64,000 nt of DNA, taken from assembly GCF_011761355.1 (NCBI RefSeq), contig NZ_JAASRW010000007.1, positions 62,001-126,000 on the forward strand, given 5' to 3'. The stretch's first letter is position 1. Each line of letters opens with the position of its first letter. Made by a program: the position numbers and the translations under genes. The stretch is from Paenibacillus lupini (GTDB lineage Bacteria; Bacillota; Bacilli; Paenibacillales; Paenibacillaceae). The notes under the pieces were generated by a model. The model was not told the origin of the DNA. It made no database searches and worked only from the letters and a program-made list of their open reading frames with translations. Of this stretch, positions 53,446 through 62,057 are shown one piece after another.

Positions 53446-53697
53446 TTAGGTTGTTTCGACCAATTTGACCATCAAACCAGCTACGGTTTTGCGTTCGTTC
53501 TCATCGCCCGCATCCCAAAGCTGCTTCAGCACGCGTTGCTGTTCATTCTTAGGATCGACCTTTTCATCAAGGAAGGATCCGATTTCATACGCCAAATTTT
53601 TAATGGTGTCTTCCGACATCCCGTTAGTTTTGGCTTGAGCTACGCGATCCGACAAAAACTCTTTCCAATTGTCGAAGTTAGAAAGGACGTTGGACAT
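53446..53697 (-). CDS. ymfJ: YmfJ family protein (DUF3243)
   Basis: 83 residues, all-helical and soluble. FDNWKEFLSDRVAQAKTNGMSEDTI and AYEIGSFLDEKVDPKNEQQRVLKQLWDAG are characteristic of DUF3243. The family is common in bacilli near ymfI; no biochemical role is known. A GAGGCG-type site precedes the ATG, and a strong terminator follows. Confidence 0.9.
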   Translation of the reverse strand: MSNVLSNFDNWKEFLSDRVAQAKTNGMSEDTIKNLAYEIGSFLDEKVDPKNEQQRVLKQLWDAGDENERKTVAGLMVKLVETT

Positions 53698-53799
53698 TTA
53701 GGTTCGCCTCCTGGAATAAGAACAATTTGAGAAGAGGTAAGTGAATTACGCTCAACAAATGTTATTCTGCGCCTGGGCGAAACGGATTATACCATGATT

Positions 53800-54546
53800 T
53801 TAAGTATGCCAGCCGCCGTTAGGACTTATGATTTGACCTGTTATGTAAGAGGATTCCGGTAAAGACAAGAAATAAACAAGGGAAGCCACTTCATCAGGTT
53901 GTCCAAAACGACCGAGCGGAATTTCCTGTTCCAAAGCTGCCTTCTCTTCCTCATTGAAGCTGCTCATCATCCTTGTATCCACCGCACCTGGAGCAACTGC
54001 GTTAACGGTAACACCGGATGGTGCAAGCTCTTTGGCGAGAGCCTTTGTAAAGGCATTCATGCCGCCTTTGGTTGTAGAATAAAGAACCTCACAGGATGCG
54101 CCAGCTATTCCCCAAATTGACGATACATTGATAATTCGGCCAAATCTGTTCGCAATCATATTCGGCATAAAAATTTGGCTGCATAAAAACATACCCTTCA
54201 AATTAACCGCCATCACATCGTCCCATTCCTGCTCCGTCACATCCATCAGCATACCATAATGGGAAATACCGCCATTATTAACGAGAATGTCCGGAAGCAT
54301 GTCATGGGCTTCAAGCTTCTCTTTCATGCGAAGAAGCTGCTCACGGGAACGCAGGTCCGCGGATATAGTCATCACGTTAGCCCCAAATCTCATGCAGGCA
54401 CGTGCTGTTTCATTAGCCGCTTCATGTGATTCACGATAATGAATGACGATGTTAAGTCCTTCCGCGGCAAAGCGCTGCGCGATGGCAGCGCCGATGCCCC
54501 GGCTTCCCCCGGTAATTAACACCGTCATTTCTTTAATTGTCTTCAT
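53800..54546 (-). CDS. ymfI: short-chain dehydrogenase YmfI (3-oxoacyl-ACP reductase-like)
   Basis: 248 residues, classical SDR fold. The cofactor loop is TGGSRGIG (near 12-19), NNGG is at about 90, the catalytic Ser is in IINVSSIWG and the Tyr/Lys in YSTTKGG (YxxxK). It resembles FabG, but its position next to the M16 proteases is that of ymfI, whose substrate is unknown. It overlaps ymfH by four bases (ATGA). Confidence 0.93.
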   Translation of the reverse strand: MKTIKEMTVLITGGSRGIGAAIAQRFAAEGLNIVIHYRESHEAANETARACMRFGANVMTISADLRSREQLLRMKEKLEAHDMLPDILVNNGGISHYGMLMDVTEQEWDDVMAVNLKGMFLCSQIFMPNMIANRFGRIINVSSIWGIAGASCEVLYSTTKGGMNAFTKALAKELAPSGVTVNAVAPGAVDTRMMSSFNEEEKAALEQEIPLGRFGQPDEVASLVYFLSLPESSYITGQIISPNGGWHT

Positions 54547-55841
54547 GAAACCGGTTGGTCGTCTGGTTTCTCCACGATCGAAACCGCCAGTTGATTAAAG
54601 TCAAAATGCTCGCGGAGCCGTTCATTGACTTGCTCCAGTGTACAGTTCTCATACAGGGACAGCAAATCAAACATATCGCTGTCACGGAACCGATAACGTG
54701 TAAATTCACCAGCAATTGCTTCAGGGGAGTTCAGCATTCGTAAATATCCGCCGATTTTTTTCTTCTTCGAACGTTCGAAGGTTGCCGGCTCAATTCCTGT
54801 ACGGAGCGCTTCTTCTACAGCTGTTCGAATCTGGTTCAGTAATTCATCTGGATTTGGCGTATCGCCGCCGATGACGGAAAAGGCATAATCCGTACTTACA
54901 TTAAATTCTGTTCCAAAGGAATCAGATATTAAATTTTGCTCATACAAATCTTGATACAAGGCTGTGCTCGCACCAAACAAAGCATCAAGCATAAGTTTGG
55001 TCGTCACTTCATGGCGAAGCAGCGCTTCACCGGTGTGTCCTGTTTGCTTTTCTTTAAAGCCGAACATCACTTTCGGGAGCGATACAGGAAGTTTCGTTAC
55101 CTTCCGCGGAATCTTCACGCTCTGCGGTTCCTCTTCGAAGAAACGCTTTATTTCCCCTTGCGGCCTAAACGTCTTGCCTTCCTGGTTATTACGAACAAGC
55201 TCAAATACTTCATCCGCTTTTACCCCGCCGACGACAAAGAGCAGCATATTAGACGGGTGATAAAACGTTTCGTAGCAGCGATACAGCGTTTCCTTGTCGA
55301 TCTGATAGATTGACTCCACCGTACCTGCAATATCGATATGAATCGGATGGTTATGATACATGGCATCGATGAGGCCAAAGTATACGCGCCAATCCGCATT
55401 GTCTTTGTACATGTTGATTTCTTGAGCGATAATGCCTTTTTCCTTATCGACATTAGTATCCGTGAAGTAAGGATTTTGCACAAAATCAATCAAGGTCTCC
55501 AGGTTAGCCGGAATTTGCTCGGTTGCGGAGAATAAATAAACGGTTCGGTCAAAGCTGGTAAATGCATTTGCGGATGCACCTTGTGAAGCAAAAGTAGCGA
55601 AAATATCGCCTGTAGGCTCTTCGAACATCTTGTGCTCTAGGAAATGGGCAATACCGTCTGGCACACGAATAATGTCTTCCGTACCTACTGCGAACTGATT
55701 ATCTACAGAGCCGTATTTCGTTGCAAATGTAGCATACGTCTTCTGAAAGCCTTCCTTCGGCAGTACGATCACTTCGAGGCCGTTATCCAGCACTTCGCGG
55801 TATAGCGTTTCTTGAACGCCTTTGTAATCGAGCGTCTCCAT
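54543..55841 (-). CDS. ymfH: M16 zinc metalloprotease YmfH
   Basis: 432 residues. The inverted zinc motif HFLEH is at 66-70 (H66, E69, H70) and the downstream ligand Glu in KGIIAQEINMY. Two M16 half-domains are visible. This is the catalytic partner of the M16 pair; in other Firmicutes such pairs process exported peptides such as AIPs or bacteriocins, but no such substrate is seen here. It starts six bases after ymfF. Confidence 0.94.
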   Translation of the reverse strand: METLDYKGVQETLYREVLDNGLEVIVLPKEGFQKTYATFATKYGSVDNQFAVGTEDIIRVPDGIAHFLEHKMFEEPTGDIFATFASQGASANAFTSFDRTVYLFSATEQIPANLETLIDFVQNPYFTDTNVDKEKGIIAQEINMYKDNADWRVYFGLIDAMYHNHPIHIDIAGTVESIYQIDKETLYRCYETFYHPSNMLLFVVGGVKADEVFELVRNNQEGKTFRPQGEIKRFFEEEPQSVKIPRKVTKLPVSLPKVMFGFKEKQTGHTGEALLRHEVTTKLMLDALFGASTALYQDLYEQNLISDSFGTEFNVSTDYAFSVIGGDTPNPDELLNQIRTAVEEALRTGIEPATFERSKKKKIGGYLRMLNSPEAIAGEFTRYRFRDSDMFDLLSLYENCTLEQVNERLREHFDFNQLAVSIVEKPDDQPVS

Positions 55842-55846
55842 TGCTG

Positions 55847-57121
55847 TTACGCCTCCTTCTGGTCACGTAAAAAGTAAATCGTATCTAGCTGAGCCAAATG
55901 CGCAACTCGAACGATATCGTCTGCCGTTACGGCTTCTATCTGATCAAGCAGCTGCTGAGCGGTTCTTTCCTTGCCGGATAACACCGCATTGAAATCATAA
56001 GCGATCATCTCATAAGCCGAATCCTGCAACTCTCTAAGATGATTCGCAATCATGGCTTTCGTCTGATTCAGTTCAAGATCAGTAAGCTGGCCTTGACGCA
56101 TAGATTCAAGCTGCTGCTTAATAATCGTCACTGCCTTCTCATAATTCTCGATTTCAATACCAGACTGAATGGTCAGCAAGCCCTTATGTCCGTCAAGCCT
56201 TGATGCTGCGTAATAGGCCAAGCTTTCTTTCTCCCGAACATTCAGGAACAGCTTCGAATGAGGATAGCCTCCCAATATACCGTTATACATTAAGGAAGCG
56301 GCATAGTCTTTGTCTCCGTAACCAACATTAGTCCGAAGCCCCAGATTCAGCTTGCCTTGATTGACATCCATTCGCTCCACGATCGTTTTCACATTCCGTA
56401 CTTCATGCGAAATAGAAGGTGTAGAGTAGCTTGCTGGTGTCCCTTCTTCGATTCGGAAAGCTTCCTGCGCTAACGCCTTCACTTCTTCCAAAGAGGTATC
56501 ACCAACTACATATAGGTCGAATGCAGCTTCACTTAGCCACTGTTTATATTGACTGTACAGAGATTCAGGTGTGATCGATGCAATCTCATCAAGTTTACCC
56601 AGCGGATGCAGTCGGTAAGGCTCATCTGCACACATTTCCTCCATACAGCGTTCTGCCGCATAACGGATTTTATCATTAACGATAGATTCAAGCCGCTTGG
56701 TCAATGTTTGCTTCTCTGCATCAACATACTTGCGGCGGAAAGCCCCATCCTCTGTTACTGGTTCTGTAACGACCTCTCCAAGAAAACGCAAGGAAGAACT
56801 GAGCAGCGGTACATCAGACGATACAAAATGATCGTTAATAACGTCCATACGGAATTGAACGATCTGCGAATCGCCTCTCTTATATACATCAAAGCCGAAA
56901 CCGGCGCCATATAAATCATCAAGCCTCTCACGGAAAGCTTTTGTCTCTGGTGTAGACACCGTACCGCGGCGTAATACAAATGGGGCAAGCGCGGTCTTTG
57001 TTACAGCGTTTTCAGATAAAGGCAGTCCTGCGAATAACGATATTGCAAACGTCTTGAAACGTTTTGTTGGCAGCACATGTAACCTAATTCGGCCTATTTG
57101 CCCTCTTTCGAATAATGTCAC
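55847..57121 (-). CDS. ymfF: M16-family non-catalytic partner YmfF
   Basis: 424 residues from GTG 57121, where AAGGAG lies eight bases upstream. This gives a sequence reaching RIRLHVLPTKRFKTFAIS shortly after the start and the length of B. subtilis YmfF. An in-frame ATG at 57253 would add 44 residues that look non-coding. The HxxEH motif is absent (the region reads LPLSENAVTKTALAPFVLRRG), so it is probably the substrate-binding partner of YmfH. Confidence 0.9.
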   Translation of the reverse strand: MTLFERGQIGRIRLHVLPTKRFKTFAISLFAGLPLSENAVTKTALAPFVLRRGTVSTPETKAFRERLDDLYGAGFGFDVYKRGDSQIVQFRMDVINDHFVSSDVPLLSSSLRFLGEVVTEPVTEDGAFRRKYVDAEKQTLTKRLESIVNDKIRYAAERCMEEMCADEPYRLHPLGKLDEIASITPESLYSQYKQWLSEAAFDLYVVGDTSLEEVKALAQEAFRIEEGTPASYSTPSISHEVRNVKTIVERMDVNQGKLNLGLRTNVGYGDKDYAASLMYNGILGGYPHSKLFLNVREKESLAYYAASRLDGHKGLLTIQSGIEIENYEKAVTIIKQQLESMRQGQLTDLELNQTKAMIANHLRELQDSAYEMIAYDFNAVLSGKERTAQQLLDQIEAVTADDIVRVAHLAQLDTIYFLRDQKEA

Positions 57122-57207
57122 TACGTTTGCTCCTTCCGAGTGAAATGGAATATAGTAATGTATTCCATTTTCTTGCTTCCTATACCATTCTAACCGATAC
57201 GAAATGG

Positions 57208-57246
57208 AAGAAGCAACCTGCCTGCCTAGGGCAGAAAGGCTGCTTC
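57208..57246 (-). terminator. possible terminator after sleB
   Basis: GAAGCAACCTGCCTGCC (57209-57225) pairs with GGCAGAAAGGCTGCTTC (57230-57246) with a few mismatches, immediately after the sleB stop. The U-tract is weak (CTTCTTCC). Confidence 0.5.
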
Positions 57247-57252
57247 TCGTCA

Positions 57253-58056
57253 TTACATACAGAAGATATGCTTGCCAATCGTTTTCACTTGTGGTCTAGA
57301 CCAAATCCACTTGGATGTAGCTGTCTCCGGGTTGAAATAGTACGTGCATCCGCCAGTCGGATCCCAGCCATTTATGGCATCCTGTACAGCTTTACGAGCC
57401 GATTCATTAGGAGTCAGCCAAATTTGTCCATCAGCAACCGCAGTAAATGCAAGTGGCTGGAATATTACGCCCGATACTGTATTCGGGAAGCTTGGTGACT
57501 TCACGCGGTTCAAGATAACCGCAGCAACAGCAACTTGACCTTCATAAGGTTCCCCGCGTGATTCACCATACACGGCATTCGCCATGATTTTCAAATCGCT
57601 TTCAGAAAATCCAAGGTTATTTGATTTGGAAGGTGTACTTCCTGAGCTGCCCGAATTCGAGGAGCCAGAATCAGAGCCGTTGTTACTGCTGCCCGATCCG
57701 GAAGAGTTGCTGCCTGAATCTGCAGCTGTTGGTTTCCAGCTCTTTGTTGCTTCCCACAGCTTCAGCTTGGTCTTTGCTCCAACTACACCATCGGATTTCA
57801 TTCCGAATTTCCATTGGAACCATGTAACGGCATTTTTCGTTTTTGTACCAAAACTGCCGTCGATCGCACCATTATAATAGCCCAAATATTTGAGCCTTCC
57901 CTGCAGCTCATATACATCCTGACCGGAGGAACCTACCGTAATTGTAGCGTTACTGAACGTTGCTTCTGCACCATCTTGTGTGTACCGCTGAAGGGAATAC
58001 ATTCCGAACAATATGGTTACAAGGATGGTGGTCACGACAATTAATCGATTTTTCAT
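57253..58056 (-). CDS. sleB: spore cortex-lytic enzyme SleB
   Basis: 267 residues from ATG 58056 (AAAGG upstream). An N-terminal signal/anchor helix (5-20), a peptidoglycan-binding domain with QDVYELQGRLKYLGYYNG (46-63), a Ser/Gly/Asn-rich linker (about 112-147), and a catalytic SleB/hydrolase-2 domain with ANAVYGESRGEPYEGQVAVAAVILNRV and the catalytic Glu at 165. It is a lytic transglycosylase stored in dormant spores to degrade cortex on germination. The promoter is a clear sigma-G type. No ypeB follows; SleB's usual partner is not in the window. Confidence 0.95.
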   Translation of the reverse strand: MKNRLIVVTTILVTILFGMYSLQRYTQDGAEATFSNATITVGSSGQDVYELQGRLKYLGYYNGAIDGSFGTKTKNAVTWFQWKFGMKSDGVVGAKTKLKLWEATKSWKPTAADSGSNSSGSGSSNNGSDSGSSNSGSSGSTPSKSNNLGFSESDLKIMANAVYGESRGEPYEGQVAVAAVILNRVKSPSFPNTVSGVIFQPLAFTAVADGQIWLTPNESARKAVQDAINGWDPTGGCTYYFNPETATSKWIWSRPQVKTIGKHIFCM

Positions 58057-58112
58057 TAGGAATCTGCCTTTCTCTTGCAAGTTAGTCCGCGATTAGCTGC
58101 GTTACCTAACTC

Positions 58113-58142
58113 TAGTATGAGAAGGGATTCCTGCTTCTATTC
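58113..58142 (-). promoter_or_regulatory. sigma-G promoter for sleB
   Basis: Minus-strand GAATA (58138-58142) and CATACTA (58113-58119) are 18 bases apart, a full match to GnATR-N18-CATnnTA. sleB is a forespore sigma-G gene in B. subtilis. Confidence 0.8.
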
Positions 58143-58165
58143 ATCAACTATTGGATGCAATCCCT

Positions 58166-60883
58166 CTAGGATGGGATGCGGCTCGCTTGATATTGCTCAA
58201 TTGACATCAATACTTCCCTCGGCTTACTGCCTTCATAAGGGCCAACAATACCGCGTGCTTCCATCTGATCAACAAGCCTTGCTGCCCTTGTATAACCGAC
58301 ACGCATACGGCGCTGCAGAAGGGAAACAGAAGCTTGCTTCGCTTCAACAACGATTTGTACGGCCTGATCATAAAGCTCATCCACTATTTCACTAGGGTCT
58401 GTCGATTCTTCCTCCACTTCGGGCACCAAATCTTCTTTGTATTCCGCTTCAGCTTGTCCTCTTGCATACTCGACAAGCGCCTCCACTTCTTGATCAGACA
58501 AGAAGGCACCTTGGACACGAATCGGCTTGGACATGCCAACCGGCAGGTAAAGCATATCCCCTCGACCCAGCAGCTTTTCTGCACCAACCATATCAAGAAT
58601 GGTACGCGAATCGACCTGTGAGGATACCCCGAAGGCGATCCGTGAAGGAATATTCGCTTTGATTACACCTGTAATAACGTCAACCGAAGGGCGCTGTGTA
58701 GCGATAATGAGATGGATACCCGCCGCACGAGCCATTTGGGCAAGCCTTGCAATCGAATCCTCAACGTCATTAGATGCTACCATCATAAGATCGGCAAGCT
58801 CGTCAACAATTACGACGATATATGGAAGTAAAGCCTTTGGATTTTCGGCCATTAAGGCATTATAACCCTCAATATTACGCGTAGCGGACTTGGAGAATAA
58901 TTCGTAACGCTTCTCCATCTCAACTACAATCTTTTTCAGAGCAAGTGCAGCACGCCGTGGATCGGTCACAACCGGTGCCAGCAAATGCGGAATACCGTTA
59001 TAGACATTTAACTCGACCATCTTCGGATCGACCATTAGGAACTTCACTTCATCCGGAGCGGCTTTGTACAAAATACTTGTAATGATCCCGTTAATACAGA
59101 CGGATTTACCTGAACCTGTTGCTCCTGCTACAAGCAAATGGGGCATTCTTGCCAGGTTGCCGATAATCGGCTGACCCGAAATATCACGGCCAAAAGCGAT
59201 CGACAGCTTGGAAGGTGCATTATGGAATGTTGTTGTCTCCATGACTTCACGCATCGTAACGACGGACACTTCCATGTTCGGCACTTCAATCCCGATAGCA
59301 GATTTGCCTGGAATCGGCGCTTCCATCCGAATATCCTTCGCTGCCAGCGCTAAGGCAATATCATCCGTTAAGCTGACAATACGGCTTACTTTCACACCTG
59401 TGGCAGGTTGAACCTCGTAGCGTGTAACCGCGGGCCCTCTAACCACATCAAGCACCTTCGCTCGTACGCCAAAGCTTTCTAGCGTTGCCTCAAGCTTCCG
59501 CTTTGAATCGATAGCATCCGTACCATCACCGCCTCTTCCCATCATGCTTGGCTTAGACAGTAAAGAGAATGGTGGCAGTAAATACGGCTTCTTGGCCGGG
59601 ATATCCGATACAGGATTAGGTGTTGGGGCTGCTGGTTTAGGTTTATTCTCACCTGCCGCCTCTTCTTTCAAGTCATCACCATCAAGTTCCTCACCTAAGC
59701 CCGGATCAAACTCCTCGTTATTGAGGTCATCCGTATATTGCACTGGCTCAGCAGGAATCGGTGTAAACTCCTCTTGCTCTTCTTCATCGTATGTATCTGC
59801 ACGAGGTACAATCCTTGTTATAACCTCTGGCACATCAACTTCCTCAAATTCGTTATAAACAGGATATACCGGAACAGAACGCTGCTGTTCTGGCTGCTGC
59901 TCCCAAGGCGGGGTATCATCTTCTTGTTTTATTGCAGCATTCACTTGTTCCCCATTACGATCCCATTCTTCTTCCCACGCCTCAGCATTCGCCCAATGAG
60001 GCTTGACAGCATTATCATGACCACCGCTATAATGTTCGTCATTCATGGACCAGTCATCCTGTGAAGTCGGCGGCTCTTGCTGACTTGGCTGTTCTTGATT
60101 CCTCCAGGAGAAAAATAACGACTTCTTTCTTCTTGGCGGCATGGATGCCGCATAATCGTCATCCTCATCGTCATCGATGGCATCGGACTGAACAAATACC
60201 GGCGGCTTAACCGTCTTCGATGTCTTGTTGGATGCACTTCGAAGTGATGCACCTTTCGACCATTTGGCAGACAGCAGCTTATACACCCGTATACTCCGGT
60301 CTCTCCCGATTCGTGCTAATTCCACATAAGATTTGCCTGTTAGCAGCATAAGCGCGATGGCATACATGACACCTGCGATAAGCTTCGAACCGAAGTAGCC
60401 GAATAACGAGTACAGCATCGAATATTCCATTGCACCAACATATCCACCGCTAATTGCCCGTTGGCTAATTGGCCGGGTATCTGTGCTGTCAAATGACAGG
60501 AGTTCATCCTTCACATCCAAACTTAACTGATGCAGAATCTCCCTTCCACTCAGCTCTGTTACTGGCAGCAGCTTACGGTCAATTTCTGCGATGGAGCTGG
60601 ATAAGGTCAATGCAAGCACAAACACAAGCAGGCCTGTCCGCCGATTTGTCCAACCACGCGGCCAAGCCCTTTTGACCATAACAACTAATCCTACATATAT
60701 GCCAACTAGCGCCAATACAAAATAAAACTTGCCAAGGAACAAGCCAAACAGCTTGGACAATGAGCGGCCAACCGTTGCTTCCCCCGACATTGCGATAACC
60801 GACACTGTAATTAATAAAATCCCATAAACTTCATATTTTAAGTGAGTCGCTATCGATTTCTTTTTCCGTCGTTTTTTAGCCAA
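58166..60883 (-). CDS. spoIIIE: DNA translocase SpoIIIE/FtsK
   Basis: 905 residues from TTG 60883 (GAGGTG about eight bases upstream), giving MAKKRRKKKS. There are four membrane helices within the first 180 residues, then a long acidic Pro/Gln/Glu-rich linker (about 220-440). The motor domain has Walker A GATGSGKS at 587-594 and VVIVDELADLMM, and the C-terminal winged-helix gamma domain ends at IEQYQASRIPS. SpoIIIE pumps chromosome into the forespore and helps clear trapped DNA. Synteny favours SpoIIIE over a SftA-type protein. Confidence 0.95.
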   Translation of the reverse strand: MAKKRRKKKSIATHLKYEVYGILLITVSVIAMSGEATVGRSLSKLFGLFLGKFYFVLALVGIYVGLVVMVKRAWPRGWTNRRTGLLVFVLALTLSSSIAEIDRKLLPVTELSGREILHQLSLDVKDELLSFDSTDTRPISQRAISGGYVGAMEYSMLYSLFGYFGSKLIAGVMYAIALMLLTGKSYVELARIGRDRSIRVYKLLSAKWSKGASLRSASNKTSKTVKPPVFVQSDAIDDDEDDDYAASMPPRRKKSLFFSWRNQEQPSQQEPPTSQDDWSMNDEHYSGGHDNAVKPHWANAEAWEEEWDRNGEQVNAAIKQEDDTPPWEQQPEQQRSVPVYPVYNEFEEVDVPEVITRIVPRADTYDEEEQEEFTPIPAEPVQYTDDLNNEEFDPGLGEELDGDDLKEEAAGENKPKPAAPTPNPVSDIPAKKPYLLPPFSLLSKPSMMGRGGDGTDAIDSKRKLEATLESFGVRAKVLDVVRGPAVTRYEVQPATGVKVSRIVSLTDDIALALAAKDIRMEAPIPGKSAIGIEVPNMEVSVVTMREVMETTTFHNAPSKLSIAFGRDISGQPIIGNLARMPHLLVAGATGSGKSVCINGIITSILYKAAPDEVKFLMVDPKMVELNVYNGIPHLLAPVVTDPRRAALALKKIVVEMEKRYELFSKSATRNIEGYNALMAENPKALLPYIVVIVDELADLMMVASNDVEDSIARLAQMARAAGIHLIIATQRPSVDVITGVIKANIPSRIAFGVSSQVDSRTILDMVGAEKLLGRGDMLYLPVGMSKPIRVQGAFLSDQEVEALVEYARGQAEAEYKEDLVPEVEEESTDPSEIVDELYDQAVQIVVEAKQASVSLLQRRMRVGYTRAARLVDQMEARGIVGPYEGSKPREVLMSIEQYQASRIPS

Positions 60884-60951
60884 TGATTCGTCACCTCTGG
60901 GTAACATTATACCATATGTTACTAACGGAGATAAGAACCTTTGTACGTATT

Positions 60952-61179
60952 TTATGACGTCGGAGGATGTCCGAACATGACGACATTGCCTGGTGTAAGC
61001 TCTGGCCTGAGGTAATCATCCAAGGAGCATTGGAGCAGGCGGACGATTTTACCCATACCTGGCGCAATTGGCTGCACTTGCATATATACGCCGTTAACCC
61101 ATACCTCATGAGAAGCCTCCGGCTCCGTATTTAATCCGTCCAGCACGGCTTCAAGCGGCATAATCGTATAGATCGTCAT
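60952..61179 (-). CDS. ylzJ: YlzJ-like protein
   Basis: 75 residues, beginning MTIYTIMPLEAVLDGL and containing WVNGVYMQVQPIAPG, as in the YlzJ family found next to tepA in bacilli. Function is unknown. Its ATG shares one base with the TAA stop of tepA (TAATG), so translation is coupled. Confidence 0.88.
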   Translation of the reverse strand: MTIYTIMPLEAVLDGLNTEPEASHEVWVNGVYMQVQPIAPGMGKIVRLLQCSLDDYLRPELTPGNVVMFGHPPTS

Positions 61180-61922
61180 TAGTTATATACCCCCGTTTGA
61201 GGAGCAGATTTCTGTTCTGAGATCCGACGGTTAAGTTCTCTCAGGGCATCTCCCAAGCCGCCAACAGCATCAATCAGTCCATGTTTAACCGCATCAGAAC
61301 CAATAACTGTCGTACCGATATCTCTTGTCAATTCACCTGTCTTAAACATCAGCTCTTTAAAGGTTTCTTCTGTCACATTGGAATGCATTGTAACGAATCG
61401 TAAAATTCGCTCCTGCATTTTATCGAGATACTCAAAAGTTTGAGGAACACCAATCACAAGACCATTCAGGCGGATTGGATGGATCGTCATTGTAGCTGTC
61501 GCAGCAATAAAGGACATGTTGCCTGCCACTGCAATTGGAACCCCAATGGAATGACCGCCTCCAAGAACAAGGGTTACGGTTGGTTTGGATAATGAGGAGA
61601 TCATTTCGGCTATTGCAAGTCCCGCTTCCACATCGCCGCCTACTGTGTTAAGAACAATAAGGATCCCTTCAATCTTTGAATTCTGCTCTGCGGCAACCAG
61701 CTGTGGAATGAGATGCTCATACTTTGTTGTTTTATTTTGCGGCGGTAATACGATATGTCCTTCCACTTGACCAATAATCGTCATGCAAAATATATTTGAT
61801 TCGGATGCAGGTGTTGTGGTTTGTCCTAATTGCTGAATCGTCTCTACGATTGAATTTTGCTTCTTCTTTTCATCGGATATAGGCTCTTGCTGCGGTTGCG
61901 CTTCTTCGTTCATATAGTTCAT
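61179..61922 (-). CDS. tepA: TepA, ClpP-fold serine protease
   Basis: 247 residues from the ATG at 61922 (GGGGGG seven bases upstream). The ClpP-like core has VLNTVGGDVEAGLAIAEMI, the nucleophile Ser125 in GGGHSIGVPIA, and the His148 of MTIHPI. TepA (YmfB) degrades leftover signal peptides or spore proteins in bacilli. An upstream ATG at 61997 lies close to a terminator hairpin and is not preferred. Confidence 0.93.
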   Translation of the reverse strand: MNYMNEEAQPQQEPISDEKKKQNSIVETIQQLGQTTTPASESNIFCMTIIGQVEGHIVLPPQNKTTKYEHLIPQLVAAEQNSKIEGILIVLNTVGGDVEAGLAIAEMISSLSKPTVTLVLGGGHSIGVPIAVAGNMSFIAATATMTIHPIRLNGLVIGVPQTFEYLDKMQERILRFVTMHSNVTEETFKELMFKTGELTRDIGTTVIGSDAVKHGLIDAVGGLGDALRELNRRISEQKSAPQTGVYN

Positions 61923-61998
61923 ATTAAATCCCCCCATCAAGATATAGCTCGTCATAGTATGAGGTGGAACGACGAATTTATACCGCTTCCAGCGCACA

Positions 61999-62045
61999 CA
62001 AAAAAAGATCGCCTTGCAGGGATACTTCTCCCCTTAGACGATCTC
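61999..62045 (-). terminator. intrinsic terminator after the RNase J gene
   Basis: AGATCG pairs with CGATCT (62006-62044) with inner pairing of GGGA/TCCC type. The A-run 62000-62006 is the U-tract on the minus strand. Confidence 0.7.
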
Positions 62046-62057
62046 TAAAATTTAGGA

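Noticed and set aside
60891..61109. Small minus-strand frame overlapping ylzJ
   Set aside because: It is a different frame of the ylzJ region, without a ribosome binding site or family similarity.
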